Shown: positions 43,076-51,894 of the stretch, piece after piece
Numbering within the stretch: the stretch's first letter is position 1
How the letters are laid out: every line of letters begins with the position of its first letter
Assembly (NCBI RefSeq): GCF_024753285.1
Contig: NZ_JANUGW010000009.1
Span: forward strand, 1 to 64,000
Direction: 5' to 3'
Source: Massilia pinisoli
GTDB lineage: Bacteria; Pseudomonadota; Gammaproteobacteria; Burkholderiales; Burkholderiaceae_D
Length of the DNA stretch: 64,000 bases
The notes under the pieces: generated by a model
Seen by the model: the letters and a program-made list of their open reading frames with translations, nothing else
What the model was told of the DNA's origin: nothing
Database searches by the model: none
Position numbers and translations under genes: made by a program

Positions 43076-43663
43076 TCATGCCGGCTCGACGGCATACTTG
43101 ATCTTGCCGGCCTTCGTCGCGCCGACCTTCACGCGTCCGATCGCGCCACCTTCCGCCATCCTTGCAAGGACGGCGTCCGCGATCTCGGGCAGCAAGGTGC
43201 CGCTCAGGATCGTGTCGACGTTGCGCGCGCCCGAGTCGACTTCCGTGCAGCGCGCCAGCACGGCCGCGACCAGTGCGTCGTCGTAGTCGAAGCGGGCCTG
43301 GTGGTTTGCCGCGACGCGCTCGCGGATGCGGTTCAGCTTGAGGCGGATGATATTGGCAAGGACGGCGTCGTCGATCGGATAGAACGGCACCACCGTCAAT
43401 CGGCCCAGGAACGCGGGCTTGAAATGCTTCATCAGGGTGGGCCGGATCAGTTCCGCCAGCGCGTCCGGCGTGGGCCGTTCTTCCGGCCCCTTGTTCAGGC
43501 AGGCCTGCATGATCTGGCTCGACGCCGCGTTCGATGTGAGGATGATGATCGTGTTGCGGAAGTCGATCTGGCGCCCTTCCGCGTCGTCCAGCACGCCCTT
43601 GTCGAACAACTGGAAGATCAGCATCGGCTTCTCCGGCTTGTTTCTAATAGGCATTAGTCTCAA
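43076..43663 (-). pseudogene. clpV: C-terminal remnant of the T6SS ATPase ClpV (TssH)
   Basis: The frame codes for about 195 residues matching only the last part of ClpV. It starts inside the second AAA+ domain, at FQLFDKGVLDDAEGRQIDFRN, cited as FQLFDKGVLDDAEGR; then sensor 1 ILTSNAASS and sensor 2 GARNVDTILSGTL follow, up to the natural C-terminus. Both Walker A/B sets and the N-domain (over 650 residues of about 880) are missing. Directly upstream there are stop codons and an unrelated divergent gene starts at 43681. It cannot be a working ATPase. Confidence 0.9.
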
Positions 43664-43680
43664 ATCTTAGGAGTAAAGCG

Positions 43681-44517
43681 GTGCGCCCTACAGATGAAAA
43701 TCAACCCGGCTCCAGACGTCCCAACCTGATGTCGTCGTCGCGTCGGGCGACCGGCGACATCAATATCCTTGCGCTGCTCGACGGCCAGGCGCGCGGCCGG
43801 CGGTTCCGCGCCCGCCCCGTGTTCTGGTACGGTACGGCGGGCGTACTGGCCTGCTCCCTGCTCGTCGCACTGGCCTGGCTCGTGCGCAATGCGACGCCAC
43901 CGCGGCACAAGGACACGGCAGGCGCGAACGCGTCCGTCGCACACGAGGTGCACGCGACCGTCGCGCCCGGTGGCGGTACGGCAGCCCGCGCCAGCGCCTT
44001 CGCGATCGAGCACGACGTGAATGCGGCACTGGCCGCCGAAACGTCCGCGCAGCCGCCCGCATCCGCGCGCGCGGTCGCCGAACCAGGCGCGCACGCATCG
44101 GCCACGATACGCGGCGCCGTCATCGTCGATCTCGCCGGGCCGACATCGCCGCCATCGATTGCGACGCCATCGATTGCGACGCCCCCGCCCGCCGCCCCGC
44201 CGCATTCCACAGCCGACATGACGCCATCGCGCGCGCAACCGCCCGCAGTCCATCACCCGGCGACGCGGGCGCAACCGGCATCTCGGACGGTAACGAACCA
44301 GGCACCCGTGCTGGCGCATGCGGGCGGCGTGCCGCCCCGACAGAAACGGGCTACAGCCGCGAAGACGACGCCCCCTGCCACGATCGATACGGACGTCGCA
44401 CTGATCTCCGCCATCCTCCAGCACACCGGCGCCCCTCACGAGGCCGCCGCCGATGGCGCCATCACGCCCCCATGCGCCGACAGGTCTTGCGGACCACGCA
44501 TGCCATCCCGACAATAA
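43681..44517 (+). CDS. Single-pass membrane protein with Pro/Ala-rich periplasmic domain
   Basis: A 278-residue protein of unknown family, from a GTG start with a good ribosome site (AGGAG); ATG at 43729 is an alternative. A basic cytosolic segment (about 1-46) precedes one membrane helix (47-68); the rest is low-complexity Ala/Pro/Thr sequence. A 15-bp direct repeat (44151-44165 and 44166-44180) produces the doubled IATPS. The C-terminus IDTDVALISAILQH may be a small folded tail. It lies at the broken edge of the T6SS remnant, so it may be a late arrival or a T6SS accessory. Confidence 0.6.
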   Translation: MRPTDENQPGSRRPNLMSSSRRATGDINILALLDGQARGRRFRARPVFWYGTAGVLACSLLVALAWLVRNATPPRHKDTAGANASVAHEVHATVAPGGGTAARASAFAIEHDVNAALAAETSAQPPASARAVAEPGAHASATIRGAVIVDLAGPTSPPSIATPSIATPPPAAPPHSTADMTPSRAQPPAVHHPATRAQPASRTVTNQAPVLAHAGGVPPRQKRATAAKTTPPATIDTDVALISAILQHTGAPHEAAADGAITPPCADRSCGPRMPSRQ

Positions 44518-44526
44518 GACGGCACG

Positions 44527-44552
44527 AAAAAAACCACGCGGCGACACGCCGC
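44527..44552 (-). terminator. Orphan minus-strand terminator
   Basis: Stem GCGGCG / CGCCGC (loop ACA) followed on the minus strand by GTGG and seven T residues. There is no minus-strand gene ending here, so it may be left from a deleted gene or act against antisense transcription. Confidence 0.45.
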
Positions 44553-44588
44553 ATGCCAAAAGCACTGGGCCAGCGCCGCCGGCACCGT

Positions 44589-44610
44589 TATACTGTACAA
44601 AAGTACAGTT
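44589..44610 (+). promoter_or_regulatory. LexA (SOS) box over the promoter of the nuclease-helicase operon
   Basis: TACTGTACAAAAGTACAGTT (44591-44610) has the CTG-N10-CAG core and the TA flank of LexA boxes and is an almost perfect dyad. A -10-like TATACT (44589-44594) overlaps it. The operon starts 9 bases after it, so LexA should block the promoter until DNA damage. Confidence 0.85.
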
Positions 44611-44618
44611 GGTGCCGC

Positions 44619-46280
44619 ATGACGATGATCAAAGTCCTGGAAAACGAGTTTTATTATCTGGATAACTTCCAGCGCGTGCTGGACTGGATCGCCGAGCGCT
44701 ACGCCGACCTCCTGATCGACGAGGAGCACGCCTTCATCGCCGCCTTTCCGCGGCTGCCGCAGCCCGCGCGTGCCCTGTTCGTGCGGATGGTGATGCGCAA
44801 AGGCACGCTATTCCGGGCCAGCAAGCTCAACTATGCCGAGATCGGCTGCCCCCGCGCCGCGGCACAGGCCTTGCTGCCCAGCGGCTGGATCGAGTCCGAT
44901 CCCGCGCTGACGCTCGACGAATTGTTCGACCTGCTGTCCAAGCCGGAGCTGGCCGACGCGTTCGGCCTGACGGGCGCGCAAAAGAGTGCGCGCAAGGCCG
45001 ACCAGCTCGAGGCGCTGCGCGCCGACCCGGCCCACGCGGACGAGCGCCCGTTCTCGCAATGGCATCCTGGCTGCGACGACCTCGCGCTGCGCCTGCTCGT
45101 GCAACCGCTGTGCGACCGGCTGCGTCTCGTCTTCTTCGGCAACCTGTCGCAGGACTGGACGGAGTTCGTCCTGTCCGACCTGGGCCTGTTTCGTTACGAG
45201 CGGGTCGAGTTCTCGCCGGCGTCGCGCGGTTTCCGGGCGCGCCAGGACATCGAGCACTACTTGCAACTGCACGCCTGCAAGGAGCGCTATTACGCGGGCG
45301 AGCCGGCGCTGGACATCCTGGCCGGCCTGCCGCGCCACGCGTTCGGCAACGACTGGCTCGACAGCCGCCGCGAACGCCTGCTGTTCCAGCTGGGCCAGTT
45401 GCTCGAAAAGGAACGGGACTGGGACAATGCGTACGCCGTGTACGCCGGGTGCCGCTACCCGGGCGCGCGCGGACGCGCCATGCGCGTGCTGGAAAAGCAC
45501 GAGAAGTTCGACGCGGCCTACGCCCTGTTCGAGACGGCGTGCGCGGCACCGGAAAACGAGGCGGAACGCCAGCACCTGCTGCGCATCGGCCCGCGCCTGG
45601 CGCGCAAGCTGGGCCATCCGAAAGGGCCGTCACGCCGCGCGACGCCGGCCGCGCGCCTCGACCTCTGTCTGCCGCTGCCGGCCGGCGAGTGGCGCGTCGA
45701 AGGGGTCGTACTCGAGCACTTGTGGCGCGACGACGCACCCGTGTTCTATGTCGAGAACACGTTGGCCAACACGCTGTTCGGCCTCCTGTGCTGGCGCGCC
45801 GTGTTCGCGGCCATTCCCGGCGCCTTCTTCCACCCGTTCCACCGCGGCCCGGCCGACCTGCACGCGGCCGACTTCTACCAGCGCCGCAAGGCCGAATTCG
45901 ACGCCTGCCTCGCCCTGCTGGACGACGGGCGGCACCGCGCCGCCATCCTCGCCACGTACGACGAGAAAGCGGGCCTGCAATCGCCGTTCGTCGCGTGGGA
46001 CTGGCTCGAGCGCGACGTCATCGAACTGGCACTGGACTGTATCCCGGCCGCGCATCTGCAGCTGTGGTTCCGCCGCATCCTGCAGGACGTGAAGGAAAAC
46101 CGCACGGGCTTCCCCGACCTGATCCAGTTCTGGCCGAACGAAGCGCGCTACGACATGATCGAGGTGAAGGGTCCCGGCGACCGCCTGCAAGGCAACCAGC
46201 TGCGCTGGATCGACTACTGCGCCGCGCACGGCATGCCGATCACGGTGTGCTATCTGCAGTGGGAGCAGGCCGCGGCATGA
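44619..46280 (+). CDS. FAN1-like VRR-NUC domain nuclease
   Basis: A 553-residue protein with a C-terminal VRR-NUC (PD-(D/E)XK) nuclease domain: GFPDLIQFWP (Asp500), then YDMIEVKGPGDRLQ (Glu515, Lys517) and WIDYCAAHG. The long N-terminal part has helical segments like the FAN1 SAP and TPR-like regions (for example residues 270-330). FAN1 is a 5'-flap/exo nuclease for interstrand crosslinks; bacterial members pair with an XPD-like helicase. The stop overlaps the helicase gene as ATGA and a LexA box precedes the gene. It likely acts in damage repair under SOS control. Confidence 0.9.
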   Translation: MTMIKVLENEFYYLDNFQRVLDWIAERYADLLIDEEHAFIAAFPRLPQPARALFVRMVMRKGTLFRASKLNYAEIGCPRAAAQALLPSGWIESDPALTLDELFDLLSKPELADAFGLTGAQKSARKADQLEALRADPAHADERPFSQWHPGCDDLALRLLVQPLCDRLRLVFFGNLSQDWTEFVLSDLGLFRYERVEFSPASRGFRARQDIEHYLQLHACKERYYAGEPALDILAGLPRHAFGNDWLDSRRERLLFQLGQLLEKERDWDNAYAVYAGCRYPGARGRAMRVLEKHEKFDAAYALFETACAAPENEAERQHLLRIGPRLARKLGHPKGPSRRATPAARLDLCLPLPAGEWRVEGVVLEHLWRDDAPVFYVENTLANTLFGLLCWRAVFAAIPGAFFHPFHRGPADLHAADFYQRRKAEFDACLALLDDGRHRAAILATYDEKAGLQSPFVAWDWLERDVIELALDCIPAAHLQLWFRRILQDVKENRTGFPDLIQFWPNEARYDMIEVKGPGDRLQGNQLRWIDYCAAHGMPITVCYLQWEQAAA

Positions 46281-48547
46281 GCGCCGCCACGACCGACGCG
46301 CGCTACGTCGTCGCCGTGCGCGCGCTATGCGAGTTCACGGCCAAGCAGGGCGACCTCGACCTCCGTTTCACGCCGTCGCCCATGGCACAGGAAGGCATCG
46401 CCGGACACGCGGTCGTCGCATCGCGGCGCGGCGAGCACTATCGCAGCGAAGTGCCGCTGGAAGGCGACTGGGGTCCGCTGCACGTGCGCGGCCGGGCCGA
46501 CGGCTACGACCCCGACCGCAACCTGCTCGAAGAAGTCAAGACGTACCGCGGCCAGTTCACCTCCGTACCCGACAACCACCGGCATCTCGCCTGGGCCCAG
46601 CTGCGCGTCTACGGCCACCTGCTGTGCACGGAGCTGGATCTCGCCGACGTCAACCTGGCGCTCGTCTACTTCGACATCGGCAGCCAGCAGGAGACGGTGC
46701 TGAGCGAGACCCGCACGCGCGCCGAACTCGCGGCGCTGTTCGACGACCAGTGCCGCCAGTTCGTCGCCTGGGCCGAGCGCGAGCTCGCGCACCGCGCGGC
46801 GCGCGACGCGGGCTTGACGGCGCTGCGCTTTCCGCATGCCGGCTTCCGTCCCGGCCAGCGCCAGCTGGCCGAAGCCATCTTCCGCGCGAACGCGGGCAAG
46901 CGCGCCCTGCTCGCGCAAGCGCCGACCGGCATCGGCAAGACCATCGGCACGCTGTTCCCCGTGCTGAAGGCGGCGCCGGCCCAGGAGCTCGACAAGGTCT
47001 TTTTCCTGGCCGCGAAGACGCCCGGCCGCCAGCTCGCGCTGGACGCGGCCGCGACGTTGAAGGCTGGCGGCACGGTTCCGTTGCGCGTGCTCGAACTCAG
47101 TGCACGCGACAAGGCCTGCGAGCATCCGGACAAGGCTTGCCACGGCGAATCGTGCCCGCTGGCGCAGGGTTTCTATGATCGCCTGCCGGCCGCGCGTGAA
47201 GCAGCGACGAACGCGGACATGCTCGACCGCGCCACCTTGCGCGACATCGGCCTCGCGCACGACGTCTGCCCGTACTATCTGGGCAGCGAAATGGTGCGCT
47301 GGAGCGACGTCGTCGTGGGCGACTACAACTACTGGTTCGACGGCGGCGCGATGCTGTACGCGCTCGCGCTGGACCGGGGTTGGAAGGTCAGCGTGCTGGC
47401 GGACGAGGCGCACAACCTCGTGTCGCGCGCACGGGCTATGTACACGGCGACCATGCAGCGCGGCGACCTGCGGGCGGCACGCGCCGTCGCGCCGCCGGCG
47501 CTGCACAAGCCGCTCGACAAGGTCAAGCGCGCCTGGACCGACGTGAGCAAGTCCGCGCCCCTGCCCTACCAGGTGCTGGACGCGCTGCCCGACAAATTGC
47601 TGAACGCGCTGCAGGCCGCGGCCAGCGCCATCACGGAGCATATGGCGGCGTTCCCCGTGCCGCTGGACCCGGAACTGCAGGACTTTTATTTCGCGGCGCT
47701 GCAATTCGGGCGGCTGGCCGAATCGTTCGGCGAGCATTCGCTGTTCGACGTCACGCGCGACAACGAGCGCGACACGACGCTCTGCATCCGCAACGTCGTG
47801 CCGGCCCCCTTTCTCGGCCCGCGCTTCGCCTGTGCACACTCGACGACACTGTTCTCCGCCACCTTGAGTCCGTGGCATTATTTCGCCGACCTGCTCGGCA
47901 TGCCCGCGGACACGGCATGGATCGACGTCGATTCACCGTTCAGCGCGAGCCAGCTGGACGTGCACGTGGCACACGGCATCTCGACCCGCTACCAGGAACG
48001 CGCCGGCTCACTTGCGCCGATCGCCACGCTGATGGCCGACCAGTATCACGCGCGGCCCGGCAACTACCTCGCGTTCTTTTCCAGCTTCGACTATCTGCAG
48101 CAGGTCGCGGACCGCTTCGAGCAGGCGCATCCCGACATTCCAGTGTGGCGCCAGGCGCGCCGCATGAGCGAGCCGGAACGGGCCGAATTCCTCGCGCGCT
48201 TCGCCCTTGGTGGCCGCGGCATCGGCTTCGCCGTGCTGGGCGGCTCGTTCGGCGAAGGCGTCGACCTGCCGGGCGAGCGTCTCATCGGCGCCTTCGTCGC
48301 GACCCTGGGACTGCCCCAGGTGAATCCCGTCAACGAGCAGCTGCGCCAGCGCATGCAGGCGATGTTCGGTGTCGGTTACGACTACACGTACCTGTATCCC
48401 GGCATGCAGAAGGTCGTACAGGCCGCGGGCCGCGTGATCCGCACGGAACAGGACCGCGGCGTCGTCTGGCTGATCGACGACCGCTTCACGCGGGCCGACG
48501 TCAAATCCTTGCTGCCCGCGTGGTGGCACGTCGCCAAGGCGGCCTAG
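46277..48547 (+). CDS. XPD/DinG-like Fe-S helicase with N-terminal PD-(D/E)XK segment
   Basis: A 756-residue superfamily 2 helicase. Walker A APTGIGKT is at 215-222, Walker B ADEAHN at 375-380 (DEAH), and four Cys between them (281, 288, 293 and 331) bind the Fe-S cluster of the XPD/DinG/Rad3 group. The end holds the GRVIRTEQDRG motif VI. Residues 70-90 (RADGYDPDRNLLEEVKTYRG, Asp75, Glu86, Lys88) look like a Cas4-type PD-(D/E)XK nuclease. It is coupled with the FAN1-like nuclease gene, so nuclease and helicase probably act together. Confidence 0.9.
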   Translation: MSAATTDARYVVAVRALCEFTAKQGDLDLRFTPSPMAQEGIAGHAVVASRRGEHYRSEVPLEGDWGPLHVRGRADGYDPDRNLLEEVKTYRGQFTSVPDNHRHLAWAQLRVYGHLLCTELDLADVNLALVYFDIGSQQETVLSETRTRAELAALFDDQCRQFVAWAERELAHRAARDAGLTALRFPHAGFRPGQRQLAEAIFRANAGKRALLAQAPTGIGKTIGTLFPVLKAAPAQELDKVFFLAAKTPGRQLALDAAATLKAGGTVPLRVLELSARDKACEHPDKACHGESCPLAQGFYDRLPAAREAATNADMLDRATLRDIGLAHDVCPYYLGSEMVRWSDVVVGDYNYWFDGGAMLYALALDRGWKVSVLADEAHNLVSRARAMYTATMQRGDLRAARAVAPPALHKPLDKVKRAWTDVSKSAPLPYQVLDALPDKLLNALQAAASAITEHMAAFPVPLDPELQDFYFAALQFGRLAESFGEHSLFDVTRDNERDTTLCIRNVVPAPFLGPRFACAHSTTLFSATLSPWHYFADLLGMPADTAWIDVDSPFSASQLDVHVAHGISTRYQERAGSLAPIATLMADQYHARPGNYLAFFSSFDYLQQVADRFEQAHPDIPVWRQARRMSEPERAEFLARFALGGRGIGFAVLGGSFGEGVDLPGERLIGAFVATLGLPQVNPVNEQLRQRMQAMFGVGYDYTYLYPGMQKVVQAAGRVIRTEQDRGVVWLIDDRFTRADVKSLLPAWWHVAKAA

Positions 48548-49284
48548 CGCATCAGGTCGCGCACTTTCGGGTAGCCGCTGCGGCTGATCGGAATGCGCGC
48601 ACCGGACTTCAGCACGGCGCAGTGACCATCCTTGCCCGTCGGCTCGATACGCGCGATGGCGGAGAGGTTGACGATGTACGACCGGTGCACGCGCAGGAAC
48701 GCCTGCGGATCGAGCTGGTTTTCCAGTTCGGCCATGCGCTGGTTCTTCAGCCACTGGCGGCCATCGGCGAAGAAGGCGACGTAGTCGTCCTGGGCCTCGA
48801 CGTAATCGATGCGGTCGACGGGAATCACCTGTACACGCGCACCGTCGCGGATCAGCACACGCTCGATGGGCTGGTGCCGTGCCTGCGCGTCGGCGACGAG
48901 CGCGCGCATCGTGTCGCCGCCCTGCGCGGGCGCGGCCACGCGTTCGCGCACATGCGCGAGCGCCTGGGCGAGGCGCTCGCGCGTGAACGGCTTCAGCAGG
49001 TAGTCGAGCGCATGGACGTCGAACGCCCGCAGCGCGAACTGGTCGTACGCGGTCACGAACACATAATGCGTCTTCGCGCCGGCCAGCTCGACGACCTCGA
49101 AGCCGTCCAGCTTGGGCATCTGGATGTCGAGGAACACGAGATCGGGCGCCAGTTCCGCAATGGCCTTCACGGCCTGGAAACCGTTCGCGCATTCGCCGCT
49201 GATCTCGACGTCTGGAAAAAAGCCCAGGTGTTCGCGCAGCACGGCGCGCGCCAGCGGTTCGTCGTCCACGATGATCACGCGCAT
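48544..49284 (-). CDS. LytTR-type response regulator
   Basis: A 246-residue regulator: receiver domain with Asp7/Asp8 and phosphate-accepting Asp53 (FLDIQMP) and the KPF motif, then a C-terminal LytTR DNA-binding domain (from about 135; FLRVHRSYIVNL is its signature). The ATG at 49284 was preferred to an in-frame TTG at 49290. The paired kinase gene ends 2 bases upstream. It would bind direct repeats of its targets upon phosphorylation. Confidence 0.93.
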   Translation of the reverse strand: MRVIIVDDEPLARAVLREHLGFFPDVEISGECANGFQAVKAIAELAPDLVFLDIQMPKLDGFEVVELAGAKTHYVFVTAYDQFALRAFDVHALDYLLKPFTRERLAQALAHVRERVAAPAQGGDTMRALVADAQARHQPIERVLIRDGARVQVIPVDRIDYVEAQDDYVAFFADGRQWLKNQRMAELENQLDPQAFLRVHRSYIVNLSAIARIEPTGKDGHCAVLKSGARIPISRSGYPKVRDLMR

Positions 49285-49286
49285 CG

Positions 49287-50387
49287 TCAAATTCCTTCCA
49301 GTTCGGTTGCGGTGTGCGGGAGGGCCGCCGTGACGGCCGGCAGCGCCAGCTCGACGACGAAGCGGCCGTCACGGTGCGCCCAGTGCACGCTGGCCTCGTG
49401 ACCGTGGACGGCGGCAAGGCGCTGGCGCACGTTGACGAGGCCGAGGCCCGTGCCGCGCGCCGTGCCGGCGCTGCCGTCCGGGTCGACGTCGTTCTCGACG
49501 CGGATGCGCAGGATCGACCCGGCGCGTACGGCCTCGATGCGCACCTGGCCAGGCTCGACCAACTGGCCGATGCCGTGCTTGACGGCGTTCTCGATCAGGG
49601 GCTGCAGCAGCAGCGGCGGCAGCAGGCAGGCGCCGGCCGCGGGATCGATCGCCGCGTCGAAGCGCAGGCGATCGCCGAAGCGCACCTGCTCGATCGCGAC
49701 GAAATGGCGCACGAGCTGCAATTCGCGGTCGAGCGTCACCATGTGGTCGGCGCGCAGGCCCAAAGTGAGGCGGAAGAATTCGGCCAGTTGCACGGTCATC
49801 GCGCGGGCGGCTGCCGGATCGAGCGACGTCAGCGCGCTGATCGAATTCAGGCTGTTGAACAGGAAGTGCGGATCGACCTGGGCGCGCAGCATGCGCAGCT
49901 CCGCATCCTGGGCCGTCAGCTTCATCTGCAGGCGCTGCGTCTCGAGCTGGCGCACGCGTTCGGACTCGATCGCCAGGTAGTTCACGGCGGCCGCGAGGCC
50001 GTACAGGATCAGGCCGACGGCGAACATCGCCGCCAGTACGGGGCCGCTCGCGACGGGCACGTAGCTGTCGGGCGCCAGCGCGGCCAGCAGGCTGTTCCAG
50101 GCGGCGCCCATGCCGCACCACAGCGCGGCCACGCACGCGGCCGTCACGCCGACGCCGGCCGCGATGGCGAGGGGCCGGCGCCGGCCCAGCGGATACGCGC
50201 GGCACACGTAGTAGGCGGAAAAACCGGCCGCGTACGCGTACAGGTACGCCAGCGGCACGGCGAACAGCACGCTGGCGCCCCACCCCGCGCCGCTGACGGC
50301 CAACATGGCCGCGAACAGCAGGCCCAGCATCAGCCAGGCCAGCAGGTAGAGGGCTGTCGCCCGCCAGTTCGCGAAGATGCCGTGCAC
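49287..50387 (-). CDS. LytS/AlgZ-type sensor histidine kinase
   Basis: A 366-residue kinase from a GTG start. Four hydrophobic segments occupy about residues 10-140, then a coiled-coil linker and the His_kinase domain with the phosphate-accepting His in RAQVDPHFLFNSLNSI (His174). The ATP-binding domain ends with GTGLGLVNVRQRL. It has no extracytoplasmic sensor domain of note, so it probably senses within the membrane or through partner proteins, here the two LiaF-like proteins. Confidence 0.92.
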   Translation of the reverse strand: MHGIFANWRATALYLLAWLMLGLLFAAMLAVSGAGWGASVLFAVPLAYLYAYAAGFSAYYVCRAYPLGRRRPLAIAAGVGVTAACVAALWCGMGAAWNSLLAALAPDSYVPVASGPVLAAMFAVGLILYGLAAAVNYLAIESERVRQLETQRLQMKLTAQDAELRMLRAQVDPHFLFNSLNSISALTSLDPAAARAMTVQLAEFFRLTLGLRADHMVTLDRELQLVRHFVAIEQVRFGDRLRFDAAIDPAAGACLLPPLLLQPLIENAVKHGIGQLVEPGQVRIEAVRAGSILRIRVENDVDPDGSAGTARGTGLGLVNVRQRLAAVHGHEASVHWAHRDGRFVVELALPAVTAALPHTATELEGI

Positions 50388-50397
50388 GGGCCTGGCC

Positions 50398-51096
50398 TCA
50401 GTTGCGCACTTCGACGCCGCCCATGATGGCGTAGCCGGTGATGACGAGGCGCTTGCTGGCGTCGGGTGGCGTCACCGTCTTTTCCGAGAAGCCACCCATC
50501 AGCGGCGTGCCGTTGAGGACGACGGTCCAGTCGGGCGGGACCTTGATGTTGATGCCGCCCCAGATCGCGAAGACGTTGATGACGGCTTCCTTGACGATCG
50601 ACGCTTCGCGCAAGTCGAGTTCGCAGCCGCCGAGGATCGCCGTGATCTCGCCGCCGCGGAAATCCGACGTCGTGACGCGGCGCTCGAAGCCGCCCAGCAC
50701 GGCGACGACGTCGACCACGTTGTCCGCCCCCGCCCCGTCGGCCATGCCGGGCCGCGCCACGCGTCCCGGGCCCAGTGAGCGGAACAGCACGAGGCCGCCC
50801 AGCGCGATCATCACGAGCGGCCACAGCGTGCCCCAGCTGATGTAAAAGAAACCCATGCGGCCGGCGATCATCAGCACGCCGATCGCGACAAGCACGCCGC
50901 CCATGTAATTGCTGCTGCGCGATCCGTTGCCGAACAACGCGACGGCGCCCGCGACGATGAAGGCGAGCGGCCAGAAACCGATCGCGTGGCGGAAGTTCAG
51001 GATGTCCAGGTTATCGAGCAGGAACAGGACGCCCATGCCCACGACGAGCAGGCCCAGCACGACCTGGCTCGACGCGCGGTTCGTGTTATTTTCCAT
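50398..51096 (-). CDS. LiaF-like membrane protein (cell-wall stress sensor type)
   Basis: A 232-residue protein: four membrane helices at the N-terminus (about 10-30, 36-53, 63-80, 85-105), then a soluble beta-domain with repeats VVAVLGGFERRV, ITAILGGCELDL and VFAIWGGINI, the glycine turns of the LiaF C-terminal domain. LiaF proteins in Firmicutes restrain a two-component system until envelope stress. The gene lies 10 bases before the kinase gene and overlaps the previous one by 11 bases. Confidence 0.85.
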   Translation of the reverse strand: MENNTNRASSQVVLGLLVVGMGVLFLLDNLDILNFRHAIGFWPLAFIVAGAVALFGNGSRSSNYMGGVLVAIGVLMIAGRMGFFYISWGTLWPLVMIALGGLVLFRSLGPGRVARPGMADGAGADNVVDVVAVLGGFERRVTTSDFRGGEITAILGGCELDLREASIVKEAVINVFAIWGGINIKVPPDWTVVLNGTPLMGGFSEKTVTPPDASKRLVITGYAIMGGVEVRN

Positions 51097-51460
51097 GGCC
51101 GTTGCCTCCCTTCTGGCCGAAGCGGCGCTCGGCGATCGGCCGGACCGCCATCGTGATGCCGCTGATGATGATGAGCAGCGGCCAGCTGTTGCCGAACGTG
51201 AGACCCCACAGCCCCTCGAGCACGGCGAACAGCCACAGCCCGATGAACACCGTCCACAGGCCGTTGGAAAATTCGCGGGCGCTCGGGTAGCCGATGGTCT
51301 GGTTGATGCCCACCACGACGAGCAGCAGCGGCGCGTAATGCCACAAGCTGCGGATGTCGAATATATCCATCTGGTCCAGCAGGAAGGCCACGCCGAGCCC
51401 CACCAGCACCAGGCCCCACAACACCTGGCGCCGCAGGTGGTAGGAAGCTTCGCTATTCAT
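51086..51460 (-). CDS. LiaI/LiaF-like transmembrane protein (DUF5668)
   Basis: A 124-residue protein with four helices, starting MNSEASYHLRRQVLWGLVLVG, with the repeated LLDQMDIFD turn that resembles LLDNLDILN of the neighbouring gene, so the two share an ancestor. It lacks the soluble LiaF domain. The ATG at 51460 follows the ribosome site GGAGAT. It heads the four-gene operon with the LiaF-like protein and the LytS/LytR system. Confidence 0.82.
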   Translation of the reverse strand: MNSEASYHLRRQVLWGLVLVGLGVAFLLDQMDIFDIRSLWHYAPLLLVVVGINQTIGYPSAREFSNGLWTVFIGLWLFAVLEGLWGLTFGNSWPLLIIISGITMAVRPIAERRFGQKGGNGHGK

Positions 51461-51598
51461 GTCATCTCCGGTTGTCGTTGGATCGAATGTCGACACGATA
51501 ACGGAGACGGGGGCCGGGATGGAAGCGCTTTTCGGCCAATGGCGGGCCGGTGCCGGTCAATGGCGGCGGTGTCGGCGAACGTCGCCGGCGAATGCGGA

Positions 51599-51628
51599 AG
51601 GGCCCGCCATGTTGCCATGGCGGGCCCT
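51599..51628. repeat. Perfect inverted repeat, possible terminator
   Basis: Stem AGGGCCCGCCATG / CATGGCGGGCCCT with a 4-base loop between the LiaF-like operon and the small minus-strand gene at 51663. No T run follows. It could serve as a terminator or protect the 3' end. Confidence 0.5.
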
Positions 51629-51662
51629 CGGAAGCGGATGTGGCGGACGAATCAGGCGACGA

Positions 51663-51830
51663 TCACGCGGCCGTGGCCTGCGGACGCTGGCCCTTCTGCT
51701 GGTTGCGGTACTTGGCGCGCGCCGTGGCGATCTTGATGGCCTCGCGCGCAATGTTCATCTTGTGGATTTCCTCGCGCTCTTTCTTGCCGCGGTGCTGGGC
51801 GATGTGTTTGCTGCCGATCTTGGCGGTCAT
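51663..51830 (-). CDS. Small basic protein of unknown function
   Basis: A 55-residue, Lys/Arg-rich protein starting MTAKIGSKHIAQHRGKKERE. It has a helical look throughout, with no hydrophobic segment. The ribosome site GGAGAA lies upstream of the ATG. It is too short for a domain assignment; its codon use and strong ribosome site support a real gene. Possibly nucleic-acid binding by charge, but this is a guess. Confidence 0.55.
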   Translation of the reverse strand: MTAKIGSKHIAQHRGKKEREEIHKMNIAREAIKIATARAKYRNQQKGQRPQATAA

Positions 51831-51894
51831 GGTGGTTCTCCTGTTCGTGACGGTGGGAGTGAAATGGCACGCGCATGGCGCGCGCGATCCGGGT

